A stretch of DNA of 42,752 nt from Flavobacteriales bacterium. GTDB taxonomy: Bacteria; Bacteroidota; Bacteroidia; Flavobacteriales_F; PHOS-HE28. The stretch is taken from contig JADJCX010000022.1 of the NCBI GenBank assembly GCA_016703005.1, positions 1 to 42,752 on the forward strand, written 5' to 3'. The notes beneath the pieces were generated by a model. That model was given only the letters and a program-made list of their open reading frames with translations, did no database searches and was not told the origin of the DNA. This document shows positions 8,188-18,154 of this stretch, piece after piece (positions within the stretch are counted from its first letter, which is position 1; every line of letters begins with the position of its first letter). A program made the translations under genes and the position numbers.

Positions 8188-9927
8188 ATGAAGCAACGAG
8201 CCTATCTGGTCAGTGCTCTGCTGGCGTTGGGTGTTTTCTCCAGCCCTTGGGCGCGAGCAAGCAGCCACCGTGAAGCACCGCTGATCGCCAACGATCCGTT
8301 GGCCGACAATACCGATCTGTACTGCTTCCGCAGTCCGGACGACCCCAACTTCATTACCATAATCGCCAGTTACATACCGGCGCAGCTCGCGTTCGGTGGT
8401 CCCAACTACGCCAGTTTCGGCGAGGGCATCCGGTACGAGATCCATGTGGACAACGACCTGAACACACCGGGTGATGATGTCACCTACCGCTTCACGTTCA
8501 CCAAAACCAACCAGGATCCGACCACCTTCTTCAACATCCGTTTGGGCCAGCAGAACCTGCTGACCACCTACACCATGGAGAAGAGCACCGATGGCGGTGC
8601 TACATGGACGACAGGGATCACCAATGGCGTTGTGCCACCACCGAATATCGGTGCCCGCAGCATCGAAGGTGGTGCCGGCCTCGGTGCGGCCAGCTATGCA
8701 GCACTTATGACCGCGGCCATCACCAACGCCAATACTGGCGAAACGGTGTATGCAGGCCCCAGTGACGATGCCTTCTTCGTGGACCTCGGTGGCATTTTCG
8801 ATCTCGGTGACTCGCCTCGGCAGAACAGCGGTGGCATCGTGCGCGACGGCTTGGCACGTACCAACGTGCACAGCATCTGCATCAAGGTGCCCATCAACAT
8901 GTTGCAGAAGGACGGGTTGAGCGTTTCGAGCGCTGTCAACATCCTTGATCCCGATTTCGTGATAGGCGTATGGGCCAGCGCAAGCCGCCCTGCCATGCGC
9001 ACGCTCAACACGACCGGTGGCACTTACACGGAAAGTGGCAACTGGATCCAGGTAAGCCGCCTCGGCATGCCGTTGACCAACGAAGCTGTTGTGCCCATTG
9101 GCAGCAAGGATCTGTGGAACGCGCTGACCCCGTACCAAGACTTGGCGAACATCAGCACGTTCGGCAACTACTTCTACAACCCCGAACTGGCGCTGTATAT
9201 GGATGATGCATTGTTCGGTGGCGCGGTTCCCGCGTTCGCTGGTCTGCGTGTCCAACGCGCCTCGCTGCAAGGCTTCGATTTCGGCAATGGCCAGAGCGGT
9301 CTTTGGCCGTTGAAGGGTTCTCCCGCTGTCGCTGGTACGGCCCTCGATGATGCCATCTTCGGAACACTACTGCTGCCCGCTGACAACAGCCCGCGCAGCG
9401 TGGACCTCTGGCCGATCTTCCACACGGGCGTGCCCAACCTGGCACCGTACCAACTGGCAACCGGCAAAGGCGGCAACCCGCTCGCCGCAGGTAAGCCCTT
9501 CATCAACAACTTCCTGCCGAACGGTGGCGACATGCTGCGCCTCAACATGGCCGTGCCTGTTACCCAGCGCACGGACCCTCCGTTCAGCAGCGAGGGCATT
9601 ATCGCCGCTGCTGTGGCCGGTTTGCTCGACCCGATGTACAATGGCAGCACTGCGCTGCAGTTCATCCCCAACATGGATGGCTTCCCCAACGGGCGCCGTC
9701 TGGAGGATGATGTAACGCGCATCGAACTGCAAGCTGTGGGTGGTATCGCACTGGCTGCCATCGGTCTGTGGATGGACGACTACAACGCGAGCAACCCGAA
9801 CCAATCGCCAGTGACCAACCTGCTGTTGAACAACCTGCAGTACAGCACCGGCGTGGAAAGCAACGACGCTCCCTTCCAAACAACCTTCCCCTACGTGGCC
9901 GCTCCGTGGAGAGGGACTGCGATCTAA
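8188..9927 (+). CDS. DUF4331 family secreted protein, copy 1
   Basis: 579 residues from the ATG at 8188, which begins a signal peptide (MKQRAYLVSALLALGVFSSP, cleavage near ARA-SSHREAP). The DUF4331 hallmarks are ASSHREAPLIANDPLADNTD at the mature N-terminus, FRSPDDPNFITIIASYIP, RYEIHVDNDLNTPGDDVTYRFTF, FFVDLGGIFDLGD and VSRLGMPLTNEAVVPIG. It ends shortly after the domain (PYVAAPWRGTAI) and has no T9SS sorting domain, unlike copy 2 directly downstream. The gap to copy 2 is 21 bases, so they are surely co-transcribed. The 146-base leader holds repeated CGCGATC-type words (around 8080-8130) but no promoter I trust. The molecular role of DUF4331 proteins is unknown to me. Confidence 0.9.
   Translation: MKQRAYLVSALLALGVFSSPWARASSHREAPLIANDPLADNTDLYCFRSPDDPNFITIIASYIPAQLAFGGPNYASFGEGIRYEIHVDNDLNTPGDDVTYRFTFTKTNQDPTTFFNIRLGQQNLLTTYTMEKSTDGGATWTTGITNGVVPPPNIGARSIEGGAGLGAASYAALMTAAITNANTGETVYAGPSDDAFFVDLGGIFDLGDSPRQNSGGIVRDGLARTNVHSICIKVPINMLQKDGLSVSSAVNILDPDFVIGVWASASRPAMRTLNTTGGTYTESGNWIQVSRLGMPLTNEAVVPIGSKDLWNALTPYQDLANISTFGNYFYNPELALYMDDALFGGAVPAFAGLRVQRASLQGFDFGNGQSGLWPLKGSPAVAGTALDDAIFGTLLLPADNSPRSVDLWPIFHTGVPNLAPYQLATGKGGNPLAAGKPFINNFLPNGGDMLRLNMAVPVTQRTDPPFSSEGIIAAAVAGLLDPMYNGSTALQFIPNMDGFPNGRRLEDDVTRIELQAVGGIALAAIGLWMDDYNASNPNQSPVTNLLLNNLQYSTGVESNDAPFQTTFPYVAAPWRGTAI
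9394..9485 (+). repeat. Identical 92-base tract shared by the two DUF4331 genes (copy 1)
   Basis: These 92 bases are identical to 11134-11225, 1,740 bases downstream, at the same place in the paralogous gene. Flanking sequence differs at several synonymous positions. A short gene-conversion tract is a plausible cause. Confidence 0.8.
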
Positions 9928-9948
9928 CGGGCCCAACGATCCAAAGCC

Positions 9949-12613
9949 ATGAAACAACTCAAGAACCTCGCGCTCGCCAGCGGCCTGCTCTTCGCACTCG
10001 GTGCGAATGCCAGCAGCCACCGCGAAGCGCCACTGATCGCCAACGACCCGTTGGCCGACAATACCGACGTGTACGCGTTCCGCAGCCCGGACAACCCGAA
10101 CACGATCACCATCATCGCGAACTACGTTCCGATGCAGCTGCCGCACGGCGGCCCGAACTACTACTCGTTCGGTGAGAACATCCGCTACGAGGTACATATC
10201 GACAACGATGTGACCACCGCCGGTGATGACATCGTGTACCGATTCACGTTCAACAAGGTGAACCAGGACCCGACCACGTTCTTCAACGTGCGCTTGGGCC
10301 AGCAGAACCTGAAGACCACCTACACCTTGGAACGCAGCATTGATGGCGGCGCGACTTTCCAAACGGTGATCGTGAACGGTGTGGTGCCCGTGAACAACAG
10401 CGGCCCCCGCAGTATCGAGGCTGGTGCAGGTCTCGGCAGCACCGATGCGACGCTGATGGCCAATGCCGTAACGATGGCAAGCACCGGTGAGAAAGTGTTC
10501 GCTGGTCCCGTGGAAGATCCCTTCTTCGTGGATCTCGCGGGCATCTTCGATCTGGGTGATGCACCGCGTCAAATGGGCACGCCGAAGGATGGCCTGGCCT
10601 GCTTGAACGTGAGCAGCATTGTGATCCAAGTGGACATCAGCACGTTGCAGAAGGACGGCCTGAACGTTTCGCAAGCGGCCAACATCCTTGATCCTGCTTT
10701 CGTGGTGGGCATCTGGGCCAGTGCCAGCCGCCCGCAAATGCGCACGCTCACAACGGCGGGCACCGTGAACACGAGCGGCAACTGGGTGCAGGTTTCGCGC
10801 CTCGGTATGCCGTTGACCAACGAAGCCGTGATCCCCATCGGCAGCAAGGACCTGTGGAACAGCCTTACGCCATATGAGGACCTCGCCAACATCGGAACGT
10901 TCGGGAACTACTTCTACAACCCTGAACTGGCGCTATACATGGATGATAGCCAATTCGGTGGAGCGGTTCCGGCATTCTCCCCGCTGCGCATCCAGCGCAA
11001 CAGCTTACAAGCGTTCGACTTCGGCAACGGACAAAGTGGTCTTTGGCCGTTGAAAGGATCTGCCGCTGTCGCCGGTACCGCCTTGGACGATGCCATCTTC
11101 GGAACACTGCTGCTGCCCGCTGACAACAGCCCACGCAGCGTGGACCTCTGGCCGATCTTCCACACGGGCGTGCCCAACCTGGCACCGTACCAACTGGCAA
11201 CCGGCAAAGGCGGCAACCCGCTCGCGGCAGGCAAGCCCTTCATCAACAACTTCCTGCCCAACGGTGGTGACATGTTGCGGTTGAATATGGCAACACCGGT
11301 TACCCAGCGCAACGACCCGGCCTTCAGTTCATTGGGCATCGTGGCCGCTGCGGTTGCCGGTCTCACGGATCCTGCCTACAACACGAGCACCGCGTTGCAG
11401 TTCATTCCGAACATGGACGGCTTCCCGAACGGACGTCGCCTGGAGGATGATGTGACGCGCATTGAACTACAAGCTGTTGGTGGCGTTGCATTGGCCGCGA
11501 TCGGACTGTGGTATGACGACTACACCGCCGGTGGACCGAACCCGGTGACACAGGACCTGCTGGACGTGCTGACTTACAGCACGGGCATCGATGCGAACGA
11601 TGTGGCTTTCCAAACCAGCTTCCCGTACGAAGCCATGCCCTTCAGTGGCGCAGGCGAGTGCAGCGGTCTGGCTATCGCCTACACGCAACCTGTCGTATTG
11701 CCGCCCAGCAATGGCGCGCCATGCACCGAGGACCTCACGCTGACTATCAACACCGACGACTTCGGCAGTGAGACCACGTGGGAGATCCGCCGCACCGCTG
11801 ACAACAGCGTTACTGCGAGCGGTGGCCCGTATGTGGATACGCCCGGTGGAACCGTGGAAGTCGAGAGCATCTGTCTACCTGTTGACTGCTACGACCTGAT
11901 CGTGAACGACGGCGGAGGCAACGGGATCGATGGCGGAGGCTTCATCCTAACGGATGACATGGGCAACCGCATCATCGACGCCAATGGCGACTTCGGTAGC
12001 AGCAGCACATCGCCCAACGAATGGTGTTTACCCATTGGAGGAACCTTCGTGAAGGCCAACTGGTGTGACCGTACGGATCTGGTTCGCAACGACTTCATCT
12101 ACTGTCAAGGTGTTGCCGGCGCCTCCGGGTTACCAGTTCTGGTTCTTCGATCCACATGGCAGCTACAGCCGTCGGATACTGAAGCCAACAACCTCGTGCC
12201 GCCTCAACTTCCAAACCTCGCCCCTGCCATTGAACACCGACCTGAACGTGCGGGTGCGCGCAATGTTCGGCGGCAACTACCAGGAGTTCGGCAAAGCCTG
12301 CCGCATCAATGTGGTCGGTGGCGTGCGCTCCGTTGAGTTCGATACGGATGCTGCTCACCTGAGCATGTACCCCAACCCGAACCGTGGGGATGCGCTCTAC
12401 CTGGTGATCGAGAATTTGAGCGAAGAGGCGACCACCGCGCAGGTGGAGATCTTCGATGGCATGGGCAAGAAGGTGCTCAGCCAGCAAGTAGCTATGGGTG
12501 GCGGAACCTTGAACACTGCTCTGAGCCTCGGTGGGGACTTCGGCACAGGCATGTACTTGGTGAACGTGCGCGTGGACGGAGAGCTCTTCACGGAGCGCCT
12601 CATCCGCGAGTAG
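9949..12613 (+). CDS. DUF4331 family protein, copy 2, with T9SS sorting domain (one frameshift)
   Basis: The start at 9949 opens a signal peptide (MKQLKNLALASGLLFALGANA) followed by SSHREAPLIAND. The first ~560 residues are a DUF4331 domain closely similar to copy 1. A Cys-containing Ig/jelly-roll-like module follows (APCTEDLTLTINTDDFGSET, CYDLIVNDGGGNGIDGGGF), then a T9SS type A sorting domain (LSMYPNPNRGDALYLVI, VEIFDGMGKKVLSQ, GTGMYLVNVRVDGELFTERL). The frame breaks near 12100-12110: the ORF from 9949 drifts into nonsense until 12336, while the true C-terminus (VKVLPAPPGYQFWFFD onward) continues in another frame to 12613. This looks like a one- or two-base sequencing indel. Copy 2 is therefore exported by the T9SS, whereas copy 1 is not. 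Confidence 0.88.
11134..11225 (+). repeat. Identical 92-base tract shared by the two DUF4331 genes (copy 2)
   Basis: Partner of 9394-9485; it encodes the same stretch around DLWPIFHTGVPNLAPYQLAT. Confidence 0.8.
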
Positions 12614-12630
12614 TTCAACCTGCTCCCAGA

Positions 12631-12664
12631 AGCAAGGGCCGCTCCGCAAGGGGCGGCCTTTGCT
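12631..12664 (+). terminator. Rho-independent-like terminator after the DUF4331 pair
   Basis: Arms 12631-12645 and 12650-12664 pair over all 15 positions with two G-U wobbles around a GCAA tetraloop, 17 bases after the stop at 12613. No long T-run follows, as is usual in Bacteroidota. It separates the DUF4331 genes from the TPR lipoprotein gene. Confidence 0.75.
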
Positions 12665-12692
12665 ATTAGGTGGCTCGTCCGCGTCGAGCCCT

Positions 12693-12719
12693 GATCGCTT
12701 CGCTCTGCTCGCGATGACG
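12693..12719. repeat. Single copy of a CGTCAT-GCGAG-type intergenic palindromic element
   Basis: Read on the minus strand, the stretch begins CGTCATCGCGAGCAGAGCGA and continues AGCGATC, matching in form the widespread bacterial intergenic repeat that begins CGTCATTGCGAG. Short ATCGC/GCGAT arms can pair. It lies between the terminator at 12664 and the start at 12777. No second copy was noticed in the window. Confidence 0.45.
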
Positions 12720-12776
12720 CGGGCCAACGATCCAATCACCCCGTCCCACCGTATGTGCTACCAAACCCCATCGACC

Positions 12777-14279
12777 ATGACCTACTTCCAACTCGTTGCA
12801 GTCGTCGCACTATCGACGCTATTGGCTTCATGCAGTGAACCAGTGAACAACTCAGGTGCGGCTGCTGAAGCAGCGCCAGCTGCTCAGCTTACTGTTCCAG
12901 AGCTGCTACGCCGAACCGTTGAACTGGGTGTTCCGGACGAGTACGATCAGTTGCGCACGGCGTACGACAAGTCGCGACTTGCCTTGGCGAAGAATCCCAA
13001 CGACCTAGCATCCTGGCTCAAGCTGAGCGAAGTGTTCATCACGGAAGCGCGCATCACGGGAAATTTCGGAAGCAACTTCGATGCAGCCCTTTCGATCCTT
13101 GACCATGTGATCGAGAAGAGCGGAACGGACAAAGCCCGCCGCAGCGAAGCACTGACTTTGAAGGCGGCGGTGAAGCTGAGCCAGCACCAGTTCAGCGAAG
13201 CGTTGGCCCTTGGCAAGGAAGCCGTGGCACTGGACCCGCACCGTGCCTTCAATTATGGGGTGCTGGTGGATGCGAATGTGGAACTGGGCAATTACGAGGA
13301 AGCGGTGCGCATGAGCGACAAAATGGTGACCACACGCCCCGATCTCCGCTCCTACTCGCGCATCAGTTACCTGCGCGAGATCCACGGCGATGTTCCCGGC
13401 GCAATTGCAGCAATGGAACTGGCGGTGAAGGCCGGCTACCCCGGTCAGAGGAAACGAGCTGGTGCCGAACGGTACTAGGCCGGCTTCACGAGAACAGCGG
13501 CGATCGCGAAGAGTGCTGAAGTGCAATACATGATCGCCATCAACGAGCGTCCCAACTATCCGCCGGCAATGGCTGCAATGGGTCGTTTGGAACTGAAAAA
13601 GAAGAATACAGCGAAGGCAGAGGAATGGCTGGACAAAGCCATAGCACTCGTGCCCGACCCACATTACTACATGGAATTGGCACGCGTTCGCGAAGCACAG
13701 GGTCGGTCGGACGACCGCATGCAAGCCATGACGAAGGCCGAGGAATTGCTGATCGGTCTCAGCGGCATCGACAAGTCGCATATGCACGCGCATGGCGGTG
13801 ATCTGCACACGCATACCACCGCCCTTGATGATGGACACACGCACGAACACAATGGAAACACGGACGACCACTCCCACACCGCTGCCGGTGATCACGATCA
13901 CGCGTCAAGTGTTCCCGACCACGGTCACAGCCACGAAGTCGGTTTGGAAATGGGGCGCTTCGAGCTGGAGTTCCACAAGGACCTCGATGTTGCACTGGCC
14001 AACGGACTGCATGAGTACGCTATCCGTCCGGACAACATCGATGTGAACGCGCTGCTCGCTGGTGTCTATTTCGCCAAGGGCGACCTAGGTAGCGCCCGCA
14101 TGCACTTGGTGAAGGCGCGCCGTACGGGCACCAAGGATGCATATACGCTGTGCGTAGCTGGACTTGTCGCAGCCAAGAGCGGGGACGCGAAAGCGGGCAA
14201 GGCGCTGATCGTGGAAGCCTTCAGGCGAGATCCACAACAAATGCATGCATTCACGCTCGAGGGAAAGCGCATGCTCTGA
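12777..14279 (+). CDS. TPR lipoprotein with a histidine-rich insert (two compensating frameshifts)
   Basis: The ATG at 12777 starts a lipoprotein signal (MTYFQLVAVVALSTLLASC, lipobox LASC). TPR-like helical repeats follow (ALAKNPNDLASWLKLSEVFI, AVALDPHRAFNYGVLVDAN, YEEAVRMSDKMVTTRPDLRS, then AEEWLDKAIALVPDPHYYME). The frame slips near 13445 and returns near 13505: the segment in between reads sensibly (EETSWCRTVLGRLHENSGD) in the +1 frame, so two compensating indels are likely. After the repeats, bases 13779-13937 encode 15 His in 53 residues (HMHAH, LHTHTT, GHTHEH, DHSH, DHDH, DHGHSH), a probable Zn/Cu/Ni-binding segment, followed by two more TPR-like units. It is anchored in the envelope and lies 41 bases before the TonB receptor, suggesting a shared metal-related role (inference). 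Confidence 0.82.
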
Positions 14280-14320
14280 GCGCGTGTTGGGACGGAAAGA
14301 CCAAGACATACCACAGCCCC

Positions 14321-16566
14321 ATGACCCGGAACCTTACCCTCCTTGTGCTGCTCTTTCTCTGCACCCTATCGTCGGCGCAAACATTCACACTAAGCGGCGC
14401 TGTCACCGAGCAGGATGGCACGCCGGTGCAAAGCGCCACCGTCGTGATCGACGGCGCCTTGGGTGCTACCACGGATGAGTTGGGACGTTACGCCATAGCG
14501 GGACTGAGCGCTGGCGAACACGTTGTTGTTGCTTACATCCTCGGCTTTGCGCGCAACGAGCAGCGTGTACGTATGGTGAGCGATACCGAACTGATGGTGA
14601 CGCTCCAACCTGCGACGATCGAGCTGAAGGAAGTATCCGTAGCGACCAAGCAGGGCGGTTCTCGGACCGAGAGCATCACCGTTCGACATACGCACGCGCC
14701 CTGTGAACAACAGCCAGGAACTGATGCAGTTGGTGCCCGGCCTCTTCGTAGCGCAGCACGCCGGTGGTGGCAAGGCCGAACAGATCTTCTTCCGCGGTTT
14801 CGATATCGATCACGGCACCGACCTGCAGATCAGTGTGGATGGGCTACCGGTGAACATGGTGAGCCACGCCCACGGTCAAGGCTACGCCGACCTGCACTTT
14901 ACCATTCCGGAGACGATGGACAAGCTGCTCGTGCACAAAGGCCCTTACGATGCCCGCTTCGGCGACTTTGCTACCAGCGGTACCGTGGAGTTCCTTACGC
15001 GGAACAGCATTGATCGCAACGAGATCAAAGCCGAGTACGGCATGTTCAATACCGTTCGCGCCGTTGGCTTGTTCAACCTGCTTGATAAAAAGCACCTCTT
15101 CGGCAACCGGAAGGAGAACGCATACATCGCAGCGGAGTATGTGTTCACCGATGCCTACTTCCAGAGCAAGCAGGATTTCGGGCGCTTCAACATTTTCGGG
15201 AAGTACAATGGGCAGATCGGCGAACGCACGCTGTTGACGCTTTCAGCCAGCACCTTCAGCGCCGCATGGAACGCCAGCGGCCAAGTACCTGAACGGGCCA
15301 TCGCAAGCGGCAGGATCGATCGCTTCGGGGCCATTGATGACAACGAAGGCGGTGAGACCAGTCGTACGAACGCCTATTCCACGCTGAGCACTGGTTTGCG
15401 CAACGGAGGACTGATCAAGAACCAGCTCTACTTCGTGAAGTACGACTTCAACCTGTACAGCAACTTCACCTTTTTCGCTGCCGACAGTGTGAACGGCGAC
15501 ATGATCGCCCAGACGGATGACCGTACGATCATGGGCTATACGGGAAGCTATGGGCGCAACACCAGCGTCGGCAGCCTGCCCTTCCGTTTCAATACCGGCA
15601 TCGGCCCGCTACGACCAAGCCGACATCAGTTTGAAGAACGCCGTTGAGCGGATGGTCTACGATACGATCGTGGCCGGGAGCGTGGACCAACTGAACGCCA
15701 ACGCATACGTGGATGGTGCGTTAAGCGTGACCGAGAGGTTCACGGTGAACCCGAGCGTGCGCGTCGACGTGTTCAATTTCATTTATGCCGATGCCCGAGG
15801 CGACAAGTCGACCAGTGGGCAGGCCATGCAGATGCGCGTAAGTCCGAAACTGAACTTCGATTATTACCTGAGCGACCGCGCACAACTGTATCTGCGCACC
15901 GGTATGGGCTTCCATAGCAACGACGCACGAGCGGTGGTGGTGGACAGCGCCAATGCAACCCTACCGCGGGCCTACGGTACCGATCTCGGCACCACCTTCA
16001 AACCGTTGCCACGGATGCTGGTGAACGTCGCCCTCTGGGCCTTGTACTTGTAAAGCGAGTTGGTCTACGTAGGCGATGGCGGCGTAGTGGAAACCAGCGA
16101 TCCCACGCGGCGCATGGGTATCGACCTGAGCGTGCGTTACCAACTGACCAAGCACCTCTTCGCCGACCTGGACCTGAACTTGGTGGACGGCAAAGTGATC
16201 GGTCCGCCTAAAGGAGAGGATGCAATTCCCTTGGCCCCGCAGTTCACCACGATCGGAGGTTTGGCCTACAAGCGCGACAGGGGTTTGAACGCCAGCCTGC
16301 GCTATCGCCACATTGCCGATCGCCCCGCGAACGAAACCAACAGCGTTGTGGCCGAGGGCTATTTCCTCGTGGATGCCACGGCCAGCTATCGCCTGCCGAA
16401 AGTCGAGTTCGGCGCTAGCGTGGAGAACCTTTTCGATGTTGCGTGGAACCAAGCACAGTTCGATACGGAGAGCCGCTTACAGGATGAGCCGGAACCCGTG
16501 AGCGAACTGCACTTCACCCCGGGCACGCCATTCTTCCTGAAGGGCTTCGTGAGCTATCGGTTCTGA
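14321..16566 (+). CDS. TonB-dependent outer-membrane receptor (two frameshifts and one in-frame stop)
   Basis: The ATG at 14321 begins a signal peptide (MTRNLTLLVLLFLCTLSSAQ). A carboxypeptidase-regulatory-like domain follows (TFTLSGAVTEQDGTPVQSAT to LMVTLQPATIELKEV), then the plug (PVNNSQELMQLVPGLFVAQH, GGGKAEQIFFRGFDIDHGTD, LQISVDGLPVNMVSHAHGQG, YADLHFTIPETMDKLLVHKG, PYDARFGDFATSGTVEF) and a beta-barrel ending in a C-terminal aromatic (FVSYRF). The frame slips near 14670-14690 and near 15600. At 16051-16053 an in-frame TAA interrupts the barrel between WALYL and SELVYVGDGG; a single C-to-T change from CAA (Gln) explains it. The plug is His-containing (SHAHGQGYADLHF). The substrate is unknown; with the His-rich lipoprotein before it and the copper enzyme after it, a metal or metal complex is a reasonable guess. 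Confidence 0.88.
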
Positions 16567-16595
16567 CGACTTGTGGGTGGCCATACCTTGGCGGT

Positions 16596-18149
16596 ATGTT
16601 CAAGAGCTTGGTCATCGGGTCGCTGTTCGCAGTGGCGATCGTGCACCCGGTGCGTGGTACGGCGCAGGATCCGGTGTGGAGCCCGGATGTGGCGAACATC
16701 ATCTACAACCACTGCTCCAGTTGTCATCATGCCGGCAGCATCGGGCCGTTCGAACTAATGAGTTACAGCGATGCAGTGAGCAACGGGCTGTCCATCCAGG
16801 AGCAAGTCGGATTCCGGCATATGCCACCTTGGCCAGCGGATCCGGACTATCGCCACTTCGCACATGAGAACGTTCTCACCCAAGGCGAGATCGACGCCGT
16901 AGTGGATTGGGTGAATTTCGGCGCGCCATTCGGCGATCCGAACTTTGAACCGGATCCACCGGTCTTTCCACCCGGCGGCTCGTTGTTGGACACGATCGAT
17001 TTCCAAGTGGCCATTGAGCCGTACACGCTTCAATCCAATGTGGACGAGTACCGCTGGTTCGTGATACCGAACCCGTTCCCATCGACGATCTATGTCAACG
17101 CCATTGAGGTTTTTCCGGGATTGGACTCCGTGGTGCACCATGCCGATATCTCCTACGACAACACAGGGGCGTCCATGGCGAACGATTTGTTGGATCCGTT
17201 GCCCGGGTTCAATGGCAGTACCGGATCACCCACGTACAGTTTCTACATGAACGCTTGGCAACCGGGTGGCAACGTTGTCAGGTATCCACCGCAGTGGGGT
17301 ATTGCTGTTCCACCCGGCACCGACTTCGTGATCGAGATCCACTACGGACCGGGTGCACAAGGCCAGATCGATTCAACGGTGATGAACCTCGAGTTCGTGA
17401 CCGGTGGCAATGTGAGGCCCGTGAACGTGGGCTGGCTATTGGGCAGTGGCAACATGACCGACGGCCCATTGGTGGTACCAGCGAACACGGTGCGGACCTT
17501 CCACCAGGAATACACAGTGCCGAGCAACCGTTCTTTTGTTTCCATCTGTCCGCACATGCACCACATCGGTGTCTCCTACAAGGTGTGGTACGAATACGCG
17601 GGTGACAGCGTGCCGTTGATCGATATCCCGATCTGGGACTTCCATTGGCAACGCTATTATACGTTCCAACAAGTGCAGCCCATACCGGCGGGCGCGGTGA
17701 TCAAGAGCATTGGCGTGTACGACAACACGATGAACAATCCGGATCAGCCGAACATTCCTCCGCAGAACATCTACTGGGGTTCGACAACCGCGGACGAAAT
17801 GTTCCTATGCTATTTCATCTGGGCCAACTACCAGGCGGGTGATGAGAACATTGTATTGGACAGTACGTTGCTCGTCTCCGCTCCTTCCACGTTGGCACCT
17901 GTCGTGGACTGGTCGGTCTATCCGAATCCAGCGCAGGAGATGGTGTCCGTTGTGGTACCTGAGGCCATGCGCGGTCCGGTGGATCTACAGCTGCTGGACG
18001 CGACCGGTCGGGTTGTTCGCAATGCTCAGACACAGGTTTTCGGCCAAGAGCCAGTGTCGTTCAACCTTGAAGGCTTGCCCGGAGGTATCTACCACTTGCG
18101 ACTACAAGCGGCCGGAAAACGTGTAACGGGGAAGGTTGTGAAGCGCTGA
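16596..18149 (+). CDS. Cytochrome c-fused copper type II (ascorbate-dependent) monooxygenase with T9SS domain
   Basis: 517 residues; signal peptide at 1-23. Residues ~25-110 form a small cytochrome c module: heme motif CSSCH (Cys40, Cys43, His44) and a likely axial Met76 in RHMPPW. Residues ~135-430 match the copper type II monooxygenase fold of peptidylglycine and dopamine hydroxylases: His181-His182 (VVHHADI) and His249 (EIHYGPG) fit the CuA/CuH site, His320-x-His322 (CPHMHHIG) and Met402 (TTADEMFLCYF) fit CuB/CuM. A T9SS sorting domain ends the protein (WSVYPNPAQEMVSVVV, LLDATGRVV, GGIYHLRL). It would be a surface or secreted hydroxylase taking electrons through its own heme. The substrate is unknown. 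It starts 29 bases after the TonB receptor, so one operon is likely. Confidence 0.87.
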   Translation: MFKSLVIGSLFAVAIVHPVRGTAQDPVWSPDVANIIYNHCSSCHHAGSIGPFELMSYSDAVSNGLSIQEQVGFRHMPPWPADPDYRHFAHENVLTQGEIDAVVDWVNFGAPFGDPNFEPDPPVFPPGGSLLDTIDFQVAIEPYTLQSNVDEYRWFVIPNPFPSTIYVNAIEVFPGLDSVVHHADISYDNTGASMANDLLDPLPGFNGSTGSPTYSFYMNAWQPGGNVVRYPPQWGIAVPPGTDFVIEIHYGPGAQGQIDSTVMNLEFVTGGNVRPVNVGWLLGSGNMTDGPLVVPANTVRTFHQEYTVPSNRSFVSICPHMHHIGVSYKVWYEYAGDSVPLIDIPIWDFHWQRYYTFQQVQPIPAGAVIKSIGVYDNTMNNPDQPNIPPQNIYWGSTTADEMFLCYFIWANYQAGDENIVLDSTLLVSAPSTLAPVVDWSVYPNPAQEMVSVVVPEAMRGPVDLQLLDATGRVVRNAQTQVFGQEPVSFNLEGLPGGIYHLRLQAAGKRVTGKVVKR

Positions 18150-18154
18150 TCGCC

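Noticed and set aside
8173..9270. 365-residue minus-strand open frame
   Set aside because: Antisense shadow of DUF4331 copy 1, without a signal peptide or domain.
9367..10737. 456-residue minus-strand open frame
   Set aside because: It runs antisense across the two DUF4331 genes; similar shadows arise at the same place in both copies because the genes are duplicates.
13440..13510. Programmed frameshifting in the TPR lipoprotein gene
   Set aside because: Two opposite shifts 60 bases apart without a slippery site, in a region where many other genes are broken, fit sequencing error better.
16051..16053. Stop-codon recoding in the TonB receptor
   Set aside because: TAA is not a known recoding codon in Bacteroidota and no structure follows; a C-to-T change is simpler.
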